Origin: Mauremys mutica
Taxonomy: Eukaryota > Chordata > Testudines > Geoemydidae
Direction: 5' to 3'
DNA: 64,000 nucleotides
NCBI RefSeq assembly: GCF_020497125.1
Contig: NC_059087.1
Span: 19,315,925 to 19,379,924 of the forward strand
Made by a program: the position numbers and the translations under genes. This document shows, piece after piece, positions 22,691 to 31,386 of this stretch. Under the pieces are notes generated by a model, which worked only from the letters and a program-made list of their open reading frames with translations, was not told where the DNA came from and did no database searches. Position 1 is the first letter of the stretch. Every line of letters begins with the position of its first letter.

Positions 22691-24124
22691 CTGCTCCCTG
22701 CTCACTGGCTGCTGCTGGCACCTCCCTCCCCTCAGAGACAGCTACTGACAGGCCCAAGAATTGTTTTGTTTTCCATTTGCAAGGAAAAATGAAGCTCATC
22801 TAGGGGGTGAGGGGCTCCTGAAGTGCTGTGTCTGCTCAGACCATTACCGTTCAGAGCACTCCCCCTGGAGCGAGGAGTCTCCAACGTTCCCCCCTGGGCA
22901 TTGCAAACCTAGCTGGGTTTCTTGCCATGACCCTGACCCACAATGTTTATGGCTGCAAGAAACTCTGGCTGGTTTGGGGCTGTGGGGGATGTGTCGGCTG
23001 CTGGCTGTTTAGGTGTCACTGGCAGGTGTGGCTGCTGCAGGCTGATGGCTTGTGGAGTGAGTGGCTGCTGCCTGGGCTCTGGGGTTGTGCTTGATTGGGG
23101 CTGGGACTGGCCGGGATGGTGCTGCTGGGTGGCTGTGGGGGGCTACTGGCGCATGCTGCTAGGGGAGGCCCTGCTGGAGAGGGTGGGGCTGAGACCCTTC
23201 TGCACTGCACACTCCTGGTGGGGAGCCCCATTGAAAGACAGCGAGGAACCAGCCAATGACCACAGTGAACAATGGGGGCCGTGGGGATCAAGGCAACTGG
23301 CTCCTGACTGCTCCCCTTTCAGTGGTACTTCCCTGCGACAGGCCAGTGTGGGCAGGGCGAGGGGAACGCGTATCCCCCCTGGGTTACAGCAGCCTCTGGG
23401 TTTTGGTGACCCGCCCAGCACTCCAAGCAAGACTGCAGGTAGGAGAACCCCTGCCCCAGAGACCAGGGAGCAGGGGGGGGCGGCTGGGGAGTTGGAATCC
23501 AAACAAGGTTCTCTAGGGTCCCTAGTCCAGATGATGTGAGCGCTGGTGGGGAATAAAAAGCCCCAAAGCCCAGAGATCTCTCTAGCCCAGCTGTGTGTAG
23601 CCTGACTGGCATTACACTGCCCTAGTACAGACTCTGAGCTCCAGTACTGTGAGGGTGAAGAGCACCCCCTGGTGGTCAGTGCTGCTGTTACTAAGATTAT
23701 TCTGACGGGGGTTTCACAAAAGCTAGAGACCCTCCATGCTGAGCTCATCACAAAGTGGGTCCCTACTCACTGTCTCTCACAGCTGCAGGGAACATCACTG
23801 TACAGTTGTTTCCAGCATTCATGTTGTTCCTTTTCAGGGTGTTCTTCTCTGTGCTGGCTGCACTGATCACATCATCAGCCTGGTCACACCTTTGGAAGGG
23901 ATTACCCAGGGATTTCAGAAGTTGCCCCTGCCTAGATTAAGACTAATGCGACCCAAGCTAGGGAAGTCACCTCCTCCTAGCTGGTTTGCCATTGTTGCCT
24001 CTTCCCGTGACACTAATGGACTGTTCTGACCCCAGGGGCACTCGGCGTGAGTGGTAGCGGATGCTGGGGCCGTGCAGGCCAGCTCTGCAGTGGAAGGTCG
24101 ATCAGTGACGTGCACTCCGGGTAT
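22691..24124. other. Spacer upstream of V5
   Basis: Paralogous to about 57988-59419 (V14). From about 23.46 kb it is also paralogous to the V2 and V9 spacers. No gene recognised. Confidence 0.6.
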
Positions 24125-24246
24125 TAGGGTTGCCAACTTTGGTTGGCCATATTCCTGGATGTTTCATCACATGATATAATCTTTATTAAAGATTAATCTT
24201 TAATTCCTGGAGACTCCAGGACAATCGTGGAGGGTTAGCAGCCCAA
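24125..24246. mobile_element. Short inverted-ended repeat (MITE-like)
   Basis: Homologue of 15666-15787, beginning TAGGGTTGCCAAC. See that entry for its structure. Confidence 0.55.
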
Positions 24247-24685
24247 CCAGGTACGTTCTGAGAGGAATTTCTGTCATTCCCACGTACATCAGTCAGGATG
24301 TCATTCCTGGGTAGGTTGATGCTTCCCTGTGAATATTTAAACAAACATCCCTGCTCCATCACAGGGCCCAGGGGTGTGTCTTATATTGGGAATCTCAGGA
24401 TCTCCCTTCCCCGTCTTTGCTGCAGGCCCTTGGCAAGAACTGTGGGGCCCTGAATAGGGATGTCTCATGAGGGTGTAGCCAGAGTGGCAGCTTCCTCTGC
24501 CCGTTCTGCGGCTGAAGGGGCTGGAGACCCTTAGTCAGCAGAGAGTTCCTGTCCTGCACAAGGAAATGGAGGAGAGAGACTGGACTGAGAAGTCACATGG
24601 TCCATGGAGTGAGCTGGGAGAAGTTGTCGTCCCCTCGGCCCCGAGTAAAGAGAGAGAATGTGGAGGGGGAAGGGCAGAGCTCTTA

Positions 24686-25377
24686 GAATTCACCAATCGA
24701 TTACAATTCTCTGAGAGTGTCAACAAGCATGAGGACCAGGGTGATCCAGTGGACATAATGTACTTGGACTTTCAGAAAGCCTTTGATAAGGGCTCACCCC
24801 AAAGGCTCTTAAGCAAAGCAAGTCATGAGATAAGAGGGAAGGTCCTTGCATGGAACAGTAACTGCTTAAAAGATAGGAAACAAAGAGGAGGAAGAAATGG
24901 TCCGTTTTCAGAGTGGAGAGAGGAAAATGGCAGAGTCCATAAGGATCTGGGTAGGACCAGTGCTTTTCAACATATTCATAATTGATCTGGAAAAGGTGTA
25001 ATCAGTGAGGTGTCAAAGTTTGCACACGATTCAAAACTAGTCAACATAATTGAGTCCAAAGCTGATTGTGAACAGTTACAAAGGGCTCTCACAAAACTGG
25101 GTGACTGGGCAAGAAAATGGCAGATGAAATTCAATGTTGATAAATGCCAAGTAATGCCCTTTGGAAAACATAATCCCAGGTATACAGTGTCCTGGTGTCC
25201 CTAGCCTCTGTTTGCTAGAAGCGGGGAATGGGAGACACGGACGGAATGGATCACTTGATGAAATACGTGTTCTGTTCATTCCCTCTGGGGCACCTGGCAT
25301 TGGTCACTGTTGTAAGAGAGGATACTGGGCTAGATGGACCTTTGCTGTGACCCAGTCTGGCCGTTCTTATATTCTCT
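24686..25377 (+). pseudogene. CR1 LINE fragment, RT plus 3' tail
   Basis: Contains the RT palm motif IMYLDFQKAFDK, then HDSKLVNIIESKADCEQLQ and LGDWARKWQMKFNVDKCQVM (the CR1 RT thumb-side motif), then the 3' untranslated tail ending near TTCTTATATTCT. A deletion removes most of the RT between the two coding parts and frames are shifted. The copy at 59976-60908 is its paralogue. Confidence 0.87.
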
Positions 25378-25823
25378 TGGCAAGATCTTTAGGGCCCTGA
25401 ATAGGGATGTCTCCTGAGGGTATAACTGCAGCTGTATCTCCCCCTGCTCATGCTGGAGGGGGTGATAACCCATAGCCAGTCTGAGCAGAGCGTTCCCGTC
25501 CTGCACCAGGAGACGGAGGAGGGAGATGGAGAAGAGCCATTCACACAGTGCATGGAGGGAGCTGGGAAGAGTTCTCCTCCCCTCCTCCCCACGAAAAGAG
25601 AAAGGAGGAGGAGGGAGAAGGGCAGAGATGTTCCACCCGACCCCTGGAGAGGGAACATGAGGAGGAATCAGGGGAGCGCTGTGCATCTGCTCAGTGAGGA
25701 AATGGACTTCACTGCGAAGAACAACTGTTGTGTGATGTGTTATAGGCAGAGACCAAACACTGCTGCAGCCTGTGCGGTTCTGTCCCCAACACACCACCAC
25801 ACGGCCCAGGCTGGGGGAGGGGA
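25378..25823. other. Purine-rich spacer 3' of V6
   Basis: Also present 3' of V1 and V15. It holds GGAGGAGGGAGA-type runs. No gene recognised. Confidence 0.6.
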
Positions 25824-25862
25824 GGTTTTTGTCTCACTTCCCCATCTGACTGTGTCACTGTG
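25824..25862 (-). promoter_or_regulatory. V6 RSS, 23-bp spacer
   Basis: Perfect heptamer CACAGTG (25856-25862), 23-bp spacer and perfect nonamer ACAAAAACC (25824-25832). Confidence 0.97.
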
Positions 25863-26327
25863 AGGAGCACCGCTGTGCCACACAGCACAGTAATAATCAG
25901 CCTCATCCTCTGCCAGGGCCCCGGAGATGGTCAGATAGCCGGTGTTACTGGATGTGTCTTTGGAACCAGAGAACCGAGCAGGGACCCCAGAGCCCTGGTC
26001 CTTGCTGGACTCTGAATAGTATCTCAGCAGGTATCGTGGAGAATTCCCAGGTTTCTGCTGGTACCAGTACACATAGTAGCCACTGATGCTGGTCCCACTG
26101 CTCATGGTGCAGGAGAGTTTCACGGTGTTTCCTGGGGACACTGACGCTGAGGGCGGCTGAGTCAGCACAGTCTGCGAGCTGGAACCTGGAAAAAATATGG
26201 TAGAAACCTGTCAAACCCTCCCTGTGCATCTCCAGCCACTAGTGACTTTATTGTGTATTTAACCTGCTCTCCCTTTCTCACCTGTGCACCACGTCCCCAG
26301 TAGGACAATGAGGGGAACCCAGAGCAT
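25863..26327 (-). CDS. IGLV: V-lambda gene V6, group A, open
   Basis: Leader exon 26282-26327 ([15 protein letters not shown]) is followed by a 96-bp intron and a 323-nt V exon (25863-26185). The frame is open through [19 protein letters not shown], the long CDR2 [29 protein letters not shown] and EADYYC. Germline CDR3 is AVWHSGAP. It matches V1 and V15 in exon sizes, intron length and RSS, differing mainly at CDR positions. It is the group A member at the far end of cassette copy 1. It looks functional. Confidence 0.95.
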
Positions 26328-26397
26328 GGTGAGGAGATTTCAGGCCCTTGGGAGAAACCCAGCGAGAGCTGCTGACAAGGCCTGACAGTGTCTGCTT

Positions 26398-26450
26398 CTT
26401 ATATTGACCCTCCTGGGGGAGGAGCTGTTAAGTTCCTCCTTTATGTTCAT
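26398..26450 (-). promoter_or_regulatory. V6 promoter (TATA, degenerate octamer)
   Basis: TATAAG at 26398-26403 and an octamer-position sequence ATGAACAT at 26443-26450, the same degenerate form as V1. Confidence 0.6.
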
Positions 26451-27159
26451 CTGCTCTCATCTGATTGGCCCTGACGATCACAGGGAGGAGCTGTGCAGGA
26501 GGAGGGACAAGCTACAGCCCTATAAGATAAAGCTTCCACATCCCAGATGAGATTTGACTATTCGTGTTTAATCTGTGAACAGTTTGGGGTCGACCAAAAC
26601 TGCATCTTTAGCTGAATAAATTATTTGTCAGAAACATTTTTCCAGCTCCAGTGATGCATAACTCACGTTTGCCCCAGTGGTCCCCTAGGCCTGTGTCCAC
26701 GGTTTGGTTCTGCTGTGTGGTTCTCTGAGTGCCTGGGCAGGCAGGTGGAGTCTGCAGGGGTCTCTAGCTGCTGTGGGGTGTGTGGAGAGCCCTCAAGTCC
26801 GTGGCTGAAGAGGGCTGAGGAAGTTACAGTAAATGTTTGTCAGTCTCCTGCACGTTTCACCTCAGGAATCAGCTCCCTAACATCCTGTTACTCAGAGATT
26901 ATCTCTCTCCCGTTGGTGGCTTTTTCACAAGCCTCGGGCCCTGCTCGCACTGGGGCTGGAGTGTGGGCTCTCAGGAGGCTGGGTGGGCTCAGAGAGTTCT
27001 ACTGCATTCGGGAGACAGATGCCCGCGATTCCCAGCTGCCCCTGGGGATGGAGAGTGGGAAAAGTGAGCTCTTGCTGCTGGCTCCAGGACCCAAGTGACT
27101 GTCTCAAGTGCAAGGTGTAATAGCTCTTGCCAACCAGCTATTATAACATAAGAAAAGAT
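26451..27159. other. Upstream spacer of V6 with internal deletion
   Basis: Homologous to the V1 upstream spacer, but at 26842-26843 it skips about 0.65 kb present at 11.05-11.70 kb. No gene recognised. Confidence 0.6.
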
Positions 27160-27655
27160 CCGGGAGACTTTACATAACAGTAAACACTTTATTTAACTTG
27201 TTACTGAGAACTGTACAGATACATACTGCAGACTTGCCTGCCTGGCTCCAAGTGCTGTAGCAAAGTGCTCCTGCTGATAAGGCTCCTGACATAATGACTC
27301 CTCCCAGACAGCACTATGGGTAACTTGTTCCTAGTCCAACGTTCCTACGATTGTTACATTTCCTTTTTTTTAAAAATACACAAAATGTAACTAAATTTCA
27401 AATTTTTATTTAACTGTATGGACTTAATATAGCACCCACAACTCTAATCTGAGTCCTTAAATGTCTAGAAAAATTCGTCTCTTTATCCTGCAAGATTTCT
27501 TAGTAATCTGCCTTGTCTGATGACAGATGCACTTGTGGTGTCCTGAAGCAAGCAGACTTCTAAGTATCTGAATATTAATCAGCCAGAATAAGATAATCTG
27601 CACCTTGAAACTCAACAGGTCCATTCCAAGTTTCTGCTTAGATCTGTTTCGATCA

Positions 27656-27916
27656 TCATGTGGTAGCACTGGTTGCTTTTGATTTTTGTTTCTGAAAGTT
27701 TGACATGGGCTGCAAAGACTGTACCATGTCCTCAATTTGACAACACTTGCTTGGCCAATAGATGGCATCTTGAGCTCTCCTTTTACATAGCTCTGCTCCC
27801 AGATCACTGTCTTGAATAATAGCCAAGATCTCTTTGCTGAGATTTGCTGGTGCTATGATTCCAGCTCTTGATAAAGAATCAGCAAGTGCTAATTCTTTCA
27901 CTGGTCTGTGTCTCAC
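27656..27916 (-). pseudogene. pol: Ty3/gypsy RNase H end and integrase Zn region
   Basis: An 86-codon open stretch with [17 protein letters not shown] directly joined to IIAPANLSKEILAIIQD and CKRRAQDAIYWPS. It has the same internal deletion as the 12.5-kb copy when compared with the 63-kb copy. The integrase zinc ligands are partly lost (expected His at the DSHLG position is Asp here). Confidence 0.82.
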
Positions 27917-28540
27917 ATCCAGCTAATATTTCAGGAGTGTTAACAACCATCTAGGGAACCTTGGTGGAGCACTACAAAGGTTTTCTGAAAATGGCCTAAA
28001 AGTAAGTTTTCACAGCTACTTTCCCCCACAGGTAAACTGATGAAATCAAGTACAGCCAAATACTGTTTCCAACATTTCTTTTTCCATCTGGGCATTGTTC
28101 TGTGGTGTGGAAGTTTAGAGCTTTAAAGACACAAGCAGGAGCCCTGTTTTGCAGCAATACGGCCCCTAATTGGGAGAGCTTGCACCCACTGGCAGAGCAA
28201 CTGGTTCTTTGACAGAAGGTATTTCAGCACCGGTGTCCTTGTAAGCAATTCTTTCAAGAGTTCATCTGCCACCTCCATGTACTGGCATCCCAGCAAACAT
28301 GACGTCTTTCCCAAATGTTGCTTTAAAGGAGTAGCTCCCGTTGACATGTTCAGTATGAATTTCCCAAGGTAAGTAACCATTAGAATCTCGGCAATTCAGC
28401 CATGCAGGTCAGTGTGGCCATTTCAGTAATTGCAGCAGTTTTTGAGTTGTCAGGTTTTAGACCTTCATTTGGCAAACGATGCCCCAAATATTTCATCTCT
28501 CAGATCTAGTTCAGGGACAGGTTCCTTTCATGGCAGGTGT

Positions 28541-28902
28541 CTAGCGCTCCCTTGAGCCTTTCATCATATTCCCATCTGGTATTTCCCCACCCAGTATGTC
28601 ATCCGTATAATATTCAACACCTTCCAGACCTTCAACTGTCTGTTGGATCACTATCTGGTACCCTTCAAGAGCTGAACAGGTGCCCACAGGAAGTCTGGTG
28701 AACCTGCACCTGCCAAATGCTGCGCTGAACGTACACAGTCTAGAGCTTTTGTCATCCAGCTGCACTTGCCAAGATCTACTCCTGGGGTCCAAATCAGGGG
28801 AATGGCAGTTTTTGCTAACTTGCTGGTAATTTCTTCCACTGCAGGCAATTGAAAGTGTTCTCTTTGTATTGCTTTATTCAGATCTCTCAGATCCAAGCAC
28901 AT
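28541..28902 (-). pseudogene. pol: Ty3/gypsy reverse transcriptase fragment
   Basis: Two overlapping frames give LDLRDLNKAIQREHFQLP and VQLDDKSSRLCTFSAAFGR...FTRLPVGTCSA, then YTDDIL for the catalytic YxDD box. A frameshift lies between them. This is the clearest RT in the element. The retained Asp pair shows decay by indels more than by catalytic substitutions. Confidence 0.85.
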
Positions 28903-29450
28903 CCTTATTTCATCTCAACCTGATCTGGCTACACTTGCTATAGAATTGACCCATTTTGTAAGTTCTTGCAACTCTTGTTATTACTCACAACTGTTCCACA
29001 TGGCGCAGATCTTTCACTCCACTGGAACTTTACCAGGTGCATGAATTGCAGCTGGAAGTTGTGAGTTCACCTTTCTGGTGTGCTTACCTGGGACGCACCC
29101 AACCCTGCACATCCATCCTTGTATTGCCTAAATGTATCCCAGTCACCTTCTGTTTCTTCCATTGCCAGACTGACTCTTTGCACTTGTCACAGTCTTTAAG
29201 CCCAGTACGGCTTGCGAGTGAAATTCCAGCAACGCTTTCTTACCCCGATGCTCACAGTTCAAACTGCATTTACCACATACTTGCAGTTGGTCCCCCGAGT
29301 AGCTTCTTAGCTGGATACGCAAAGTGGTTTGGACATTAACGTGTTGTGTGACCTTACAGATGTCACATTGGCCTATACCCCAGTATTGAGTTTAAAGCTC
29401 ATTGTTTTGTGATCATTAATGAGAAAATCCGCATTCCACTCGTCCTTGGG

Positions 29451-29657
29451 AGGCTCAGGACTGAGGAATAGATCTTACAGTTACTCATCTGCTCCTGGCA
29501 GTGGGTGCGAGTCCAGTTTGTCCCTTTAACAGGTATGGGGATGAGATCCCATCGCTCTCTGAATTGTCCTTTAGAGCTCTGAGCGTTGGGTGAGATTGTT
29601 CACAAGGGTTATGAGGGAGACGCAGCATGGTCCCAGGCTCTGCCTGGAGGGATTTCT
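29451..29657. other. Host flank left of the retrovirus
   Basis: Matches the 3' flank of V3, V9 and V12 (for example GGTGAGATTGTTCACAAGG) up to GATTTCT at 29657. The same flank resumes at about 34359 and leads to the V7 RSS. Confidence 0.8.
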
Positions 29658-30113
29658 AAGGGTAAATTAGTTGCTGGTTATGCTGTCTGTACTACCTGTG
29701 CTGTTGTTGAAAGTGCTTTCCTTTCTTCAGTGTTTTCCTCTCAAGTAGCTGAACTTGTGGCTTTGACTCGAGCTTGTGTTCTGGCTAAAGATCAAACGGT
29801 CACTATCTATACGGATTCTCGTTATGCTTTTGGAGTAGTACATGATTTTGGATTGCTTTGGAAATACAGAGGTTTTCTTACATCCACTGGTTCTCCTATT
29901 AAGAATGGTTTTTATGTATCTGCTCTTTTGAATGCTCTTTTGTTGCCTAAAGCTATAGCTGTTGTTAAATGTACTGCTCACAAGACCCCTCATGATGAAG
30001 TTACCCGTGGAAATGCTCTGGCGGACTCTGCAGCCAAAGCAGCGGCCCTTTCTGCACCTCAGGCTGAACATTCCTGTGTACTGATAGAGCAGCCTTCACT
30101 GGCCTCCCTTGAC
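29658..30113 (+). pseudogene. pol: Retroviral RNase H fragment
   Basis: Starts inside the domain, downstream of where the first catalytic Asp should be. It keeps the catalytic Glu context (VAELVALTRA), the Asp motif YTDSRYAF, a CTAHK His and the final Asp in GNALADSAAK. The frame is open but it is a partial domain with no start of its own. It runs into the inverted repeat at 30114, where its frame is lost (stop at 30183-30185). Confidence 0.9.
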
Positions 30114-30256
30114 GATCAGAATGTAAAATGCAGCCAGCAGCACTCCAAGAGTGCTTCTCGGTTCTCGATGCTGCCTCCTGGCTGAGATCCAGGAGGCAGC
30201 ATCGAGAACCGAGAAGCACTCTTGGAGTGCTGCTGGCTGCATTTTACATTCTGATC
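30114..30256. repeat. Perfect 68-bp inverted repeat in retroviral pol
   Basis: The arms at 30114-30181 and 30189-30256 are exact reverse complements, separated by a 7-nt loop (CTGAGAT). The right arm continues the integrase reading frame, so the left arm is the inverted extra copy. The event shifts pol from the RNase H frame to the integrase frame. It could be a real foldback duplication or an assembly or template-switch artefact. Confidence 0.95.
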
Positions 30257-31386
30257 ATCTTTGGCGTGCCCCGGATGGTCGCCTGGTGGCACCGAAGATG
30301 TTATTGCCCTATCTTGCTCGCATATACCATGGAATGGCACACGTGAGCAAAGGGGGGATGGTTGCTGCAGTTACCTGAGATTGGTTTGCACCCATTTTCC
30401 CTTCTGTAGCACATTCCTACTGTCAACACTGTGTGATTTGTCAACAACACAACATTGGTAAAGCTGTTAAAGCTAAGCAGGCAGCCCACCCTCCTCCTTG
30501 GGGACCTTTTGTAAATATTCAGATTGATTTTATTCAAATGTCTAAATGTTGTGGTTATGAATATGTATTAGTTTTAGTTGATGTATTTACCAATTGGGTT
30601 GAAGCTTTTCCCTGCAGGAAAGCAGATGCCAGAACTGTTGTGAAACTTCTGCTTAAGGATTTTGTACCTCGTTTTGGCATCCCTGTGAGTATCAACAGTG
30701 ATCGTGGAACTCACTTTACTGGACAGATTGTAAAGGAGTTATGTGCAGTTTTGCAGATCCAACACAACCTTCACTGCCCTCATCATCCACAATCTGCTGG
30801 GACAGTGGAACGCCAGAACGGGATTTTAAAAAATAAACTGGCCAAGATTTGTGCTGAAACAAACTTAAAGTAGCCAGATGCCCTTCCTTTGGCACTGATG
30901 AGTATGAGAGCCATTCCCAATCGAAAGACTGGACTCAGCCCTCATGAGATTTTGACAGGACGCCCAATGCGACTACCAACTGCACCCCCACTGACCTTAG
31001 CTCAGATGGACATTCATTTGATGGATGACATAATGCTTAAGTATTGTCAGGCACTAATGAAATGTGTTAAGTCTTTTTATACACAGGTGAAGGAAGCCTT
31101 ACCGAAGGATCCTGTGCAACCTTGCCACTCGTTGGAACCAGGAGACTGGGTCTACATAAAGGTCCATCAACGAAAGACTGCCCTGGCTCCACGCTGGAAA
31201 GGCCCTTTCCAAGTCCTGTTGTCTACCAACACTGCTGTGAAGTGTCAAGGACTACCTGCCTGGACCCATGCATCGCACTGCAAAAAGACCCCTCCACCTC
31301 GGGAGGACACTCCTACTGATGATCAACGTACTCCTTCTTCTATCCCTGCTGTACCTGCTGGACAGCGGAAGAAGAGGACAAGGTGA
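30182..31386 (+). pseudogene. pol: Retroviral integrase, interrupted by two stops
   Basis: Zinc-binding region: His codons at 30328 and 30340, Cys codons at 30430 and 30439. The catalytic core is complete, with Asp codon 30526 (IDFIQ), Asp codon 30700 (NSDRGTHF) and Glu codon 30808 (GTVERQNG), a DD35E spacing. The C-terminal module contains LAPRWKGPFQVLL, the GPY/F-type domain of gamma- and epsilon-type viruses and Ty3 relatives. Two in-frame stops, TGA at 30376-30378 and TAG at 30871-30873, break it, and it is severed from RT. The frame closes at 31386 and overlaps the start of env by 119 nt, as expected for overlapping pol and env genes. It cannot make an active enzyme. Confidence 0.92.

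Larger units (their letters stand above)
16503..26842. repeat. Four-gene cassette V3-V4-V5-V6 (copy 1)
   Basis: Colinear with about 51829-62365. The offset is about 34.87 kb at V3/V12 and 34.83 kb at V4/V13. It rises to 35.30 kb at V5/V14, because about 0.48 kb is deleted in V5. It rises again to 35.53 kb after the CR1, because of a 235-bp Penelope-tail insertion in copy 2. It is 35.52 kb at V6/V15. Both copies carry the same V4/V13 lesions. This is one large segmental duplication of about 10.4 kb, not independent gene births. Confidence 0.9.
27160..29450 (-). mobile_element. Degraded Ty3/gypsy retroelement (gag-pol order kept)
   Basis: Read leftwards, remnants appear in Ty3/gypsy order. A possible gag zinc-knuckle remnant lies near 29.3 kb. 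RT follows at 28.90-28.54 kb, with a primer-grip-side motif LDLRDLNKAIQREHFQLP, CTFSAAFGRCRFTRLPVG, and YTDDIL where the YxDD box is expected. An RT/RNase H connection (VTYLGKFI.NMSTGATPLKQ) lies at 28.38-28.12 kb, the RNase H end and integrase zinc region at 27.92-27.66 kb, and the start of the integrase core below that. Stops, frameshifts and deletions are frequent and no LTR pair was identified. The placement of RT before RNase H before integrase and the [12 protein letters not shown] motif support Ty3/gypsy. Confidence 0.85.

Noticed and set aside
23143..23751. 202-codon minus-strand frame with a related one at 46265-46906
   Set aside because: It crosses a spacer shared by four units, the reading frame is broken in two of them, and there is no conserved protein signal.
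29037..29339. 100-codon plus-strand frame
   Set aside because: It is antisense to the degraded gypsy element, whose minus strand carries the recognisable motifs.
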